Below, one piece after another: positions 35,484 to 45,830 of a stretch of 64,000 bases of DNA. The first letter of the stretch is position 1, and every line of letters starts with the position of its first letter. The position numbers and the translations under genes are program-made. The notes under the pieces are model-generated. The model saw only the letters and a program-made list of their open reading frames with translations. It was not told the origin of the DNA and made no database searches. Origin of the DNA: Pararge aegeria (lineage: Eukaryota; Arthropoda; Insecta; Lepidoptera; Nymphalidae); contig NC_053191.1 of assembly GCF_905163445.1 (NCBI RefSeq), positions 10,664,001 through 10,728,000 of the forward strand, in the 5' to 3' direction.

Positions 35484-36532
35484 GTCTCGTATACAGGAAG
35501 TAAATGCATTTTATGCAAGTTAAGTACCTCTGATATACAGGAAGCAAGTGTCTTTTTTGCAAGTTAAGTAAGTCTCGTAAACAGGTTGCCAGTGTATTTC
35601 ATACCAGTTTAGTACGTCTCGTATGTACGATGCAAGTGTCTTTTATGCAAGTTTTATGTACGATGCAAGTGTCTTTTATGCAAGTTTAGTACGTCCTGTA
35701 TACATGAAACAAGTGCCGTTTATGCAACTAATTTACGTCTCGTATGCAGGAACTAAGTGTCGTTTGTGCATCTTTAGTACGTCTCGAATACAGAAAGCAA
35801 GTGTATTTTATGCAAGTTTAGTACGTCACGTATATACGAAGCCAGTGTCCTTGATGCATGTTTAGTACCTACGTCTTTTGTACAGGTGGCTAGAGTATTT
35901 TATGCAAGTTTAATATGTCTCGTATACAGAAAGCAAGTGTATTTTATGTAATTTAAGTACATTACATATAGTAAGCAAGTGTCTCTTATGCAAGTTAAAT
36001 CCGTCTCTTATATAGGAAGCAAGTATCTTTTATGCAATTTTAGTAAGTCTCGTAAACAGATCGCAAGTGTCGTTTTTATTTCATGCAAGGCTGCCAGTAT
36101 ATTTCATGCAAGTTTTGTACGTTCAGTATATAGGAAGCAAGTGTGTTTTATCCAAGTTTAGTTCGTCTTGTAAACAGGTTGCCAGTTTATTTCATGCAAG
36201 TTTAGTACGTCTCGTATATGCGAAACAAGTATCGTTTGTGCAAGTTTAGTACGTCTCTTATGTACGAAACAAGTGTCTTGTATGCAAGTTAAGTACGTCT
36301 CGTATGCACGAAGCAAGCGTCGTTTATGCAAGTTTAGAACGGCTCGTATACAGGTCGCAAGTGACTTTTATGTAAGTTCAGTACATCACGTAAACAGGTT
36401 GCCAGTGTATTTAATGCATGTTTAGTACGTCTCGTATGCAGGAAGCAAGTGTCATTCATGCAAGTTTAGAACGTCTCGTATACAGGTCGCAAGTGTCTAT
36501 TTTGCAAGTTACACTCTTAGTTACCTCTGGTA
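35484..36532 (+). repeat. 44-bp minisatellite, about 24 tandem copies
   Basis: A degenerate unit of about 44 bp is repeated across roughly 1.05 kb. Each unit has GTCTCGTATACAGG, then AAGCAAGTGTCTTTT and then ATGCAAGTTTAGTAC. The period is confirmed by ORFs across it that repeat every 44 residues (three units of 44 nt). Units differ by point changes and small indels; two abrupt short units occur (near 35640 and 36080). There is no evidence that it is coding. Confidence 0.92.
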
Positions 36533-37109
36533 TACAGTAATATATTCTGAAAATTTAAAGCAATGAATGGGAAAATCCCTTTATGGAGCACTGGGGTGGT
36601 ACATATTATACACCAAGTACTCAAGGGGGTACTTACCTTAATTAAGAGATATTTTTGGCCATTTTAATTAGTAAGATAATTGTTACTCACAATAAATAAT
36701 TTTATAATCTTACTGTTATCACAAGCAATGGAATTTTATTCGAAATAATCGTTATTATTTTTATTATTTTATACTATCCAGTACCATCCTATCTGACTCG
36801 TGCTTAGCCGAATAACTCGACCTTAAAACCTAGTAATTCGGTTGATTACGAGTAAATAAAAAACTGCTGAGTATGTCGAGGTACGCCCGTTTACTACCCG
36901 GGAGGTAGGTATACCTACCGAATAACTCTAGTAGGTCCATAACTAGTAAAAATCCTTACAAAAGACATAATACTATGTCCACCAGACGTCCATGAGTGGA
37001 AATGATGATGGATAGTTTTTCCTATCTAATCCAGGTAAATAAAATGTTTGTTTGTAACTTTGTATGAAGTGTAAGGGCTCTCACCAGGTGATGCTGAGGA
37101 ATTGGCTGG

Positions 37110-37145
37110 GTGACTGACTGACCGACTGACCGACTGACTGAATTA
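37110..37145 (+). repeat. (GACT/GACC)n microsatellite
   Basis: About eight tandem 4-bp units (GGGTGACTGACTGACCGACT and onward). Confidence 0.85.
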
Positions 37146-37794
37146 CACCAGTTTATCCGCCTCAATAATAAATTAGCAGCAAATGCAGATGCTACATTTA
37201 TATCTATGTCAAATAAATATAAAGGTAAGTATATATTAAGACGAGAAAGCTGTAGTTTACCTGCTAACCAACAAAAAGCTGTAACGTATCATGTTTAAAT
37301 TACGTCGGCGCACTGAATTCCTTTTATTTCACGCTTTGGATGAAAATTATATGATTGTATATGGTACCTTTCTAGTTTAAGGAGCTCGTGCCACAAATGG
37401 GTCAGTATTTACATATTGCTGAATTTAAAGGAATCTATCAGTAGATAGTTTCAAAGTGCCCGACCCAATGATGCGATGACCCAAACGAATCAGCCGGGTG
37501 TTAAGTGTATAAAGCAATTTACAGCTAAGAAGATATTGCTATTATTATAGCGCGTCGTTTTGCAAGTTAAAGATTATTTTTATTAGGTATCGAAGAAAAC
37601 AAAATCTCTATAAAAATCCTTTACATTTGTGATATTTCCTCGTTTATTTATTTAAAATTGTGATTTAATAACAATAAATTTTGGTATGAAGCAGTAATAT
37701 TTTTGGTATTTTTTTTTTATTTATTTACAGCTCTATAAATTCACTTTGAGGAGTTTAATGCTTTACATTTAATCCATAAAGGATTAGGTAAAAA

Positions 37795-38015
37795 TAACCA
37801 AATAAAAGTTACCCGTTGAATACCCGTTGCGAACCTGTTAGAGGTACGGCAGTGAATCTACCACCAGTTTGGAAGGCAAATTCTACCGAGAAGAATCCGG
37901 TAAGAAACTTAGAAATTACTCTTTTCATTTTATATTTTTCAGTAAACAAATAACCCCTGCCGGGGATCAACCTGGGACCTCCCACCCATAAAACCACTAA
38001 GCCTGGGTCAAAACC
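37795..38015 (-). repeat. tRNA-derived SINE of a third type
   Basis: Reverse complement of a SINE with head sequence AGGTCCCAGG..GATCCCCGGCAG and body 'ACCAGTTTGGAAGGCAAATT', 'CCGAGAAGAATCCGGTAAGA'. I recognise this body as frequent in Lepidoptera. Confidence 0.72.
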
Positions 38016-38689
38016 TATGCGAAAAACCTACCTATAGATAAACGGCGGTGGCACGTCATGCGTTAAAACTTAACGGGAGACTGTGAAACTGTCCTAGCGA
38101 AGGATTTTCTGGTGTTCGTTGAGATTCTCATTACTTTGTACATAACTTCTCAACTTGAGAAGTAATTAAATTGAGAAGAGAGTTAAAAGTTATGCGTGCT
38201 ACGTTAACAGTATAATTTTTAAACAGCACTTAGTACTAAAATAGCAATTAGCAGGAGGATTATGTGTTTAAATTTTTAATTAATTCTATTATTCACTTAT
38301 TGAATCACGTCATGTCCAAGTTCGTGTTCACGACTCGATATTATAATTTATGTACTTATATGACCTGTTTTCAAAACCTAGGGCGATATATATTAATTCT
38401 TCCGATTCCTAAGCCTAGGAGATATCACGACTTAGACGTGGCCTCTGTGTCACCTTGATATATCAACTTAATTGTTTTACTATCAATATTGTTATAATAG
38501 GAGACACGTGTTATATACGATTGTATTGGTTTTTATAACCATGTTTAATACTAGGATATCCGCCAAAGAAATAGCTACTTTAAAGGTATTTACAAGTAAA
38601 CTTATCACAAAATTATGATTAAATTATTAAATATAGGTGCTGAGTGCTGCTAGAACCTTATTAAATAAACTTAAATCCGTACTAAATGG

Positions 38690-38885
38690 GAATGTAAGTT
38701 TGTTTGTTACGCTTTCACGCAAAAAGTACTAAACCGATCCTCATGAAACTTTGTACACATATTCTTGGAAGTGTTAGAATATAGGATACTTTTTATCCCG
38801 ACACTAAGCTCGGTCCCTTTGGGAGAGGGGATGAGTGTTTGACGATTTTACACCATAACTCCGACAAATTATAACCGACTTTTTT
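38690..38885 (-). repeat. Helitron/MITE-like repeat, close relative of 24620-24885
   Basis: Shares TGAAACTTTGTACACATATT, CTTTTTATCCCGACA and the TTTGACGATTTTACA block with the copy in the P450 gene A intron. Confidence 0.75.
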
Positions 38886-38887
38886 TC

Positions 38888-38935
38888 TTTGGTGTACTAT
38901 AAAAGTGTATACATTCATTCATTCATTCATACCTC
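38888..38935 (+). repeat. LINE-like 3' tail with (ATTC)n microsatellite
   Basis: Same terminal motif as 15275-15320, placed directly against the end of a Helitron/MITE-like repeat. Confidence 0.6.
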
Positions 38936-39499
38936 TAATGAATATTAAAATTACGTTTTTCTTAGTATTTACTACCATTTTTGGAAAAAAAAATTATATA
39001 AGTTCACATTACTGAATATTTTGATTGATAGTTTATATGTAAAAATATTTTGCAAATAAAATGAAATATACACAATAGAAATAACAATGCAAATGCAAAA
39101 AAACAATACCAAAAAGAAAACTGCAAAATTGCAATTTTGTGTACCTACTGGAATCGAATCTGGCCCAGACACGAACTTAACATAAAGCTTTCTTAGCACA
39201 GGTGCTTTTCTGTGCTAATTAAACATTAATTAGCACAGGTGCTGTTGTACCAGCATTCAACCAACGAGGCAGTTTGTGTAGCCTATCTAGACTAAATATA
39301 GGTACCTAAACTTTTTAAGTGAGATAAAATGTAAAAAAACATGCGGAAGGTGATTTGAGGTGAAAGTGGTTTGAAGTGACCGAGACCTTCGAACCTCGGC
39401 TACTTAATTGACAATTACTTACGCCCCTTTGATTACGTCAAACGAATTTTCGTTTTATTTATAAATAACTCAAAACGTTTTCAATTCAGTATTTGGATA

Positions 39500-39605
39500 A
39501 AAGCAGACCTTACTTTGCGGAATTCCATTTTAAACAATGAACATTAATTTGCAATGCTCTGTGAAAAGCAGGAGAATCTGTACGGTGTAATTTAGGTATA
39601 ACTCC
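39500..39605 (+). repeat. Dispersed repeat C fragment
   Basis: AAAGCAGACCTTACTTTGCG and AAAGCAGGAGAATCTG match 41120-41210 (AAGCAGGCGTTACTTTGCGG, AGCAGGAGAATC). A reversed piece of the same family lies at 41600-41680. Confidence 0.6.
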
Positions 39606-39766
39606 TTCTTTTAACAAGTAGCCAAACATCAAGTTAATTGGTAGTTTGTTAAAGCGCGAAAGAGAGAAAAAGTACAAACAAATCTACATTTATAATATAA
39701 GAAAGGATATTTTATATTAATTAAGTATAGGTGCATAATTTAAACACATTGTGTTAAGTTTATGTT

Positions 39767-39913
39767 TTCAGGCGATGTATTAAAAATTAATTCCGACTCT
39801 AACGAGCACAAACTCGGAGTTGAGTTGTACTTAATAGGACAACTCAGAAAGCGCCCTAACTGGGTGGGTGTGGTGGAGAATGATATAAATAGCTATTTAA
39901 TACATCGCCTGAA
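39767..39913. mobile_element. 147-bp element with 18-bp inverted ends
   Basis: TTCAGGCGATGTATTAAA at the left and TTTAATACATCGCCTGAA at the right are perfect inverted repeats. The 111-bp interior does not fold on itself and is non-coding. It could be a tiny MITE. A related ATACATCGCCT motif lies at 40243. Confidence 0.5.
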
Positions 39914-39942
39914 GAACACACATATACAATAATGATTGCCGC

Positions 39943-39986
39943 AAGGTGTAACGGTAAAACTCAAATGAGTTTTACCGTTACACCTT
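39943..39986. repeat. Perfect 21-bp inverted repeat, 2-nt loop
   Basis: Arms 39943-39963 and 39966-39986 around AA. Confidence 0.95.
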
Positions 39987-40554
39987 ATATATTACCTTAT
40001 TACCTTACTTATATACATATTATATACCTTTTAAATTGTACCTGTAAACTTTTATATTTGATTTAAATGAATTTAAAAAAATGCCAATGATTTTGAATAC
40101 ATATTTTTAATACCCTTAAAGCAAAAGAAATACGGGTATTCTCCTTTATACTGCTGTAAGAGTTTGTGTGGAATTGCCATACTTGATAGTGAAAAAACAG
40201 AATTGCCAAAGCATCGTGTGACCTACATCAAAATAGTTCTATACATCGCCTCAAAAGAGTATAGAATTGCTAAACTTTTTGTAAGAACGGATTTCTCTAA
40301 TCATAACACTATGAAAGGCAACCAATTAATCTAAGAGCTATTTTGCTAAACGCTATACAATTATGGTCATCCTGCAAATACTTACTACGCTTATTGAGTT
40401 ACATATTAATTTTTATTATCTAGTTGCACCTTAACCTAGTAGGTACAGATTGAATAGTTCCGGTACCTTGATAATGTATTACGTTTTAAAATGACAAAAA
40501 TTCTTTAGCTGATGACAAATATATTCACATATATAATATTATTCGAGCGGAAAC

Positions 40555-41095
40555 GTGGCAATGTTAGGCATCAGATTTTTAAAAGAAATATTCTTCCTCT
40601 CCACAGCCTATTAATAATCTACTGCGGGGCACGTAAGGTTTCTCGTGGTTTGAGTTCATCTATAAAACCCCCACGTTCGTCCGTCCAATGCGAGTTGATT
40701 GACTTCAACGATTATTATCACACGTTAGTGATAAGACAGGCTCATGGTGCTCTCCGAGGCACGGGGATGTTTTATTTATTATGGCAATATTTGACAAAGT
40801 GGAAATCCGTCGCCCATAAATAGAGCAACTCTTCACAGGATATGCAAGGAACACTTTCTACAAAGTTCCATCAACCAGTTCCATCAACCATCAACAGTTC
40901 CATCATACGTAGGTGTTAAGAACCTGGTGTACCTGTAATGACACCAGAAACCACGCGCCTCTTTGAACGCAACATAGCAATACTGCTTGGCAGCAGAAAT
41001 AAGCATCGCGTTAGTACTTCCCCGGAGTACTCTGACAGATACAGCTCTACTCATACTAAGAATGCCATGTTGTGAGGGCAGATTAGAATACAATT
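40555..41095 (+). repeat. Dispersed repeat A, longest copy in the window
   Basis: Starts around TTCCTCTCCACAGCC and runs through CCCACGTTCGTCCGTCCAAT, TGGTGCTCTCCGAGGCACG, GTCGCCCATAAATAGAGCAA and AACTTCCC-type 3' sequence to TCTACTCATAC. A short local expansion of (A)GTTCCATCAACC units lies at 40865-40903. No coding potential seen. Confidence 0.75.
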
Positions 41096-41119
41096 GTCAC
41101 CATCTCTCCTATTCGATAG

Positions 41120-41215
41120 AAGCAGGCGTTACTTTGCGGAAATCCATGATATATTTTGAAAGTTAGGCATTATTTGCTATACTCCGCGAACAGCAGGAGA
41201 ATCACCAAACAGATC
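41120..41215 (+). repeat. Dispersed repeat C
   Basis: GAAGCAGGCGTTACTTTGCG, TTTGCTATACTCCGCGAACA and GCAGGAGAATC. Lepidopteran dispersed sequence of unclear class. Confidence 0.6.
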
Positions 41216-41329
41216 TTCGGCGATGTACCTTCTAAGCACATTTCTCTCCGAAACCGGAGTATCCTCAGGAGTTGTTTGTTGACAAATTTTAACAATGAAT
41301 AAACATTGTAAAACTATTTTTGTTAATGT

Positions 41330-41375
41330 TGTGGTATACAAATAAAGAGTTTTAATAATAATAATAATAAAGTCA
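41330..41375 (+). repeat. LINE-like 3' tail with (TAA)n microsatellite
   Basis: GTGGTATACAAATAAAGAGT followed by about six AAT units. Confidence 0.55.
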
Positions 41376-41599
41376 ACATCTCGTACATCTTCATTTTAAT
41401 GTATTTTGTTAAGTTTATTTTAATTGTAATGGAAGAGATGATAATCTTCTGACACAGGGGTAATACTACTCTTAAAATAAGGCTTCAGCGATATATTCAT
41501 ACCACTTTGTTTCTTACCGAAATAAACTATTTTTATTTTTTATTTTTTTATTTTTATTGACGAATATCTGATTGGTGTGGAGTATAAGAATTGAAGAAA

Positions 41600-41680
41600 T
41601 TAAAAATTACACCATATAGATTCTCCTGCTGCTAGCGGGGTATAGTAATTTGCTATACTCCGCTAGCTACCTTAATTTTA
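41600..41680 (-). repeat. Dispersed repeat C, reversed, with hairpin
   Basis: GATTCTCCTGCTGCTAGCGG in reverse orientation followed by GCTATACTCCGCTAGC in forward orientation; see findings. Confidence 0.6.
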
Positions 41681-41814
41681 ATAATATACCATCTCACCTA
41701 TTCCCGCGAGTGTCATAAGAAACGATTAAAGGAAAAATAACGGAAAGCGGGCCGCAGCGTCCTTTGTACTGCCTACCAATCTTCTGCGGTCACCAATCTG
41801 TATGCCCTCTGTGG

Positions 41815-41930
41815 TTATTATAAATCAAACCCTCCTATTGGGAGAGGTCTCATTAAAAATCAAACCCTCCGAGGAGGAGAGGACTTTAGTCCAGCAGTGG
41901 ACTGTTATAGGCTATTGATGACTACTAAAG
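41815..41930 (+). repeat. Local duplication in a SINE/LINE tail
   Basis: AAATCAAACCCTCC occurs twice about 40 bp apart, followed by GTCCAGCAGTGGACTGTTAT and TAGGCTATTGATGA, a lepidopteran retroelement 3' end. Confidence 0.55.
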
Positions 41931-41934
41931 CTAT

Positions 41935-41995
41935 GTAATAAGCCTCACCCAAGAATCGAACTCAGGGCCTTGTGATCGCTAGTCTTCCGATTAAA
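41935..41995 (-). repeat. tRNA-like SINE head
   Basis: Reverse complement contains GATCACAAGGCCCTGAGTTC then GATTCTTGGG, a tRNA B-box context. Short and decayed. Confidence 0.5.
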
Positions 41996-42959
41996 ATACT
42001 TAAACGATAGGAAGAGAATTTCGCAAGCAATGGTTTAAATTTCAGTAAACCTATTTCACATCTTGCGAGAAAGGTTAACAGAAATTCTACGAAGACAAAG
42101 TCTCGGGTAACTGCTAATCAATTTAAATTTAATGTAAAACCAAAAATAGGATGTAAACATTTTGTATTTTTATACAGCTTCCGTTCATTTTTGAGCAAAT
42201 TAATAAAATGGCTGGTCGCATTCAATAGGTACTTATAGATATGTCTACAACTTCCTGATTGCAATACATAATGATCAAAATAAAATAATTTATTTTTGAC
42301 TATGGATACAAATTACAACATGCTTCTTTACATTTCAGTAACAATTGGTGGCTCTAGAAAACGCTGTACAAAACGACTTTGTTTTGTTTAAAATCCCACC
42401 CATCGAGTCACGATTCTGTGCCGTGTGGTGGCGGCAGATCAGGATACAGCTGTTACCACCCCACATCTTCCACCGCACGTCGTACGAAGCGACTAATGGA
42501 ATATAACTGAGATGGGGCAGCAGTGTTCTCTGTGCAACTAATACCATCGACTGCGATGACAAATCCATCTACCTACGTATTGATTTTTAGCAAATCCTCC
42601 CTCCAGTGATGAGACATGATGCTGTTTTTCTTAATTTAGATACTATAGTTGTCTAACGGACATACTAACAGACACACAAAGCGCCATTTTACCCAAGTAA
42701 AATGTGAGACCTCGGTTCGCTTGGTCAAAAAGGTAACGCATTGTTATTGCAATCGGAAGTTATAGTTTCCTAGTACTACCTTTAATGGTATCCACGCCTC
42801 ATGATATATGTTATTGTTGGCATATTATGAGTAATTAGATTTTATTATATTGCTTCTGACGATGTTTCTGACGATAATAAAATACATAGAGTCACCATAT
42901 TTATTATTTTTATTATTATTTCGTTCAGCTATTAATAGTCACATTTATGGAAGTTGATT

Positions 42960-43090
42960 TTGTGATTACCACCTTAGCGCAGCGATGAGCGCTGTGAGTT
43001 CAAATGGTAGATCCCGATTTCAATCCCTGGAAGGGGGAAAATAGTAATTTGTAATTTCTGAATTCAAAAACATACACCCAAAGATGTTTC
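42960..43090 (+). repeat. Decayed tRNA-derived SINE
   Basis: Contains CCTTAGCGCAGCGATGAGCG (A-box-like), CCCGATTTCAATCCCTGG (B-box-like) and a following 'GTAATTTGTAATTTCTGAATT' like the SINE-2 5' region. Confidence 0.6.
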
Positions 43091-43824
43091 GGCAGCCTAT
43101 AAAATTATCTCACTCTTGCATAGCTAAGTTTCAAGAATTTATTTAAACTGTTCTCCTGTAAATGTATGTACTTTTTATTTATAAAAGTATTTAAATACCT
43201 GATTGTTTTTGAATGAAATTCGTGCTTTGGAATACTTTTCGCTGTCTTGCATAAAAAAATGACAATGGGGAACAGCAAAATACCGTATTTAAATTAAACA
43301 AAAACAAAAATACCCCATTCGATATATAAAGCTGTGCTGTGTAATATAATAAATAGTAAGAAAACCAGAAGCATATTTAACCGGGGGTTTTTAACCACAA
43401 TGAGGAAAGGGCAAAGTGTGTATGATAAATTTTCAAGATAAGCCTATAGGAAACTTTTAATATTTTTATTCCTTTACGTTTATTCTCGCTAATTTTGTAT
43501 TTGTGTTTGTTATTTTTTGTAGTACTTCATGGAAATACGTAAGATTAATAGTATAATGATGGTTTTTAGAACGCAAAACGCAAATATTCACCACGATTGA
43601 TAAATTGAACTGTAACTGTAAAGTTAATAATTGTTATATTTTTTTCCGTGGGAAAGAAACGTTTTTCTGACAGTTTTCCGTTAAAAACCCGTGACTAAGA
43701 TGTCAGCTTAACATGATCCAAATCAAGACCGGTGTTAAAAACAAACAATTAAATAAATAAATTGTAGGACTTCCACTTGTGTCCACCAATCCGCACTGGG
43801 CCAGGGTGATGGACTATGGTCTAT

Positions 43825-44450
43825 AGGTGGGTACTGACCGTCGTTACGGGGCGTAATGTAACTTGTTACATCGCGAGCATTCGTGCAGTCAGTAAGTCGT
43901 GTTACGGGGAAACCAGCGAGCTGCTCGTTGGTCGCTTTGAGTGCTCCACCCGGTTGTCGGTATTTTGGCGAACCCTTTGAGTGTTACGGGGTTCGGTCAG
44001 TACGCTCTTGCTAGTAATACCGAATTAGTCCAATTAATTAACGAGTTCTTCAAAATCGATCGGAGACATCGGACACAGACAAAGTTTTTATACGGCCCAG
44101 TAATCATTTGGTTTTTTAAAATTGCTATCAATGACAAACCACCACATACGCCTCTGTTTTTAAATAAGTTTAATGTCCAGTAACGTTTTTTCTTTTTCTT
44201 AATTTGGATGAACATAAATTAAACAGAATCAAAGATACCAACGCGTCCTCGCTGTCGGCCATCTTGAGTGAACTAACGGCGAAAGTGGAGCACAGAGTTT
44301 TGACGAGCATGTTACGCCGATTTTAAAACACAGCGTTACATGCTCGATGCGTACACGCTCGATGCGAATGTTACATTACACCTCGTAATGTAACATTCGC
44401 ATGGTAGTAGTAGTGAGAAGGGCTTAAGGTGGGTAGGTCAGTACCCACCT
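43825..44450. mobile_element. Non-autonomous DNA transposon with 15-bp terminal inverted repeats
   Basis: The left end AGGTGGGTACTGACC (43825-43839) and right end GGTCAGTACCCACCT (44436-44450) are perfect inverted repeats bounding DNA that is foreign to the SINE-1 copy it splits. The interior contains several GTTACGGGG motifs and no transposase; the 80-aa ORF inside resembles nothing known. Flanking bases (TATA left, TTAA right) do not give a clear target duplication, so the superfamily is open. Confidence 0.75.
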
Positions 44451-44465
44451 TAAGCCCTTCTCACT
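44412..44465. repeat. Perfect 24-bp inverted repeat across a transposon end and SINE flank
   Basis: Arms 44412-44435 and 44442-44465, loop GGTCAG. The right arm contains the transposon's last bases and the first 15 bp of SINE-1 flank. Confidence 0.95.
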
Positions 44466-44894
44466 GTGGGAGGAGTCCCGTGCCCGTGGGCCGCGTTGTG
44501 GGCCGGTAATGGGTTGATATGATGATGAAATTAATAAAAGACAGACACACTTTTAAAATATTGCAATTAAAATATGATTTTGTATGCCACGACCCACCCG
44601 CCGGCAAAGCAAGTCATGAAACTTCAAGGAGATGAAATCCACTTTAAAATAAATTAAATTGTTTTTAAAATAGTGTACACATTAGTACGTATATATGATA
44701 TCCATTAAAGATATTTTATTGTACCAATTATTGTCATTAAAGGTGATACAGCATTACAGTCCGTTGTATCGCGTCATATTATAAAATAAAATTATTTTTT
44801 TTATTAGGTAGCTATTAAATAGTTATATTGTGTTAGTAATTTGTTTTATTTCCTATAATATTATATAAATATATAATCATTATGAATATCCAAC

Positions 44895-45110
44895 AACGGT
44901 CTACTCTTTAACTAAAGGCCTCTCCAAAGGAAGGATTTGGCTATAATAACGAGGCTGGCCAGATGGGTTGGTGATCGCAATCGATGGTAGTTTTAAGACC
45001 GAGAACGCTGCTACACATTATCCGTTATATATTTCCTTAGTCGCCTCGTACGGCACACACGGAAAGAGGGTTGATAACTGGACTCTGATCTTCCACCATA
45101 TCAACTTACC
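44895..45110 (-). repeat. Dispersed repeat D (5' end of an RTE-like LINE?)
   Basis: Reverse complement contains CCGTACGAGGCGACTAAGGA. Plus-strand relatives lie at 41696-41735 (CCCGCGAGTGTCATAAGAA) and 42470-42505 (CGCACGTCGTACGAAGCGAC). The motif is common upstream of RTE open reading frames in Lepidoptera, but class is inferred. Confidence 0.5.
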
Positions 45111-45119
45111 AAACCACAT

Positions 45120-45455
45120 CAGTAATGGGTTGATATGATGGGTTCAGTATATCAACCCATTTCCGGCCTACTATAGGGTACGGGTACCCTACCTCAATGA
45201 GAAGCGTTTAGGCCGTGACCATCACGCTGGCTCAGTGCAGATTGGTGGACTTCACAACCTTTTGAGAACATTATGGAGAACACGCAGGCTTGGAGATTAC
45301 TCATGATGTTTTCCTTCGGCGTTGAAGCAAGTGATATTTCAATTGCTTAAAACGCACATAACTTAGAAAGTTAGAGGTGCGTGCTGGGATTCGAACTTGG
45401 ACTCCCGAAACTGACGTTGAAGCCCTACCCACTGGGGTAACACCGCTTCCAAGAT
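45120..45455 (-). repeat. SINE-1 copy with a hairpin at its 3' end
   Basis: Reverse-complement SINE-1 from ATATCAACCCATTTCCGG through GGCTCAGTGCAGATTGG and AAAACGCACATAACTTAGAA to the B box GGGATTCGAAC and head. Just before it, 45124-45136 repeats the SINE end in opposite orientation (see findings). Confidence 0.87.
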
Positions 45456-45544
45456 ATAGTACCTATTAAACTGGTTGTGCAAAAAACAACTTTATTTCTC
45501 GTGAGGAATCCTGCGCCACAGAGAGGCACAAAGGTAACATTATT

Positions 45545-45830
45545 TATATAGTAATAATTGATAGACAAAGCGGATGGCCTATCTGATTGGTAAGTGGAAA
45601 ACCATCGCCTATGAACAGATCAACACTTCGCAGGGTATTCAAAACACGTCGTAGTAAGTGCCGCCTTGTGTACATTAAGCTTAGGCCTCTTGTGTCAGTT
45701 ACACCGGGAACCACGTCCTTGAGACCTGAACACAGCATTGCTGCTTGGCGGCGGAAACAAAGCCCAGAAGCCATAAATTGCTCTACTAGGTACTACTCAG
45801 GCACTCATACCCAAACAAAACTGGGCACCA
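45545..45830 (+). repeat. Dispersed repeat A copy
   Basis: Contains GATTGGTAAGTGGAAAACCA, TCGCCTATGAACAGATCAAC, ACACCGGGAACCACG and GCTTGGCGGCGGAAACAAAG. Confidence 0.78.

Larger units (their letters stand above)
43765..44530 (+). repeat. SINE-1 copy interrupted by a ~625-bp inverted-repeat element
   Basis: The left half, with CACCAATCCGCACTGGGCC, stops at about 43825. The right half resumes at 44450 with TTAAGCCCTTCTCACTGTGG and ends GGGCCGGTAATGGGTTGATA plus GATGATG. The interruption is annotated separately. Confidence 0.82.

Noticed and set aside
35623..36249. Overlapping 60-80 codon ORFs
   Set aside because: Products of the 44-bp minisatellite, whose period is not divisible by three; no codon constraint.
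35484..36532. CRISPR array
   Set aside because: Units are contiguous and degenerate with no spacers, and the window is from an animal genome; it is a minisatellite.
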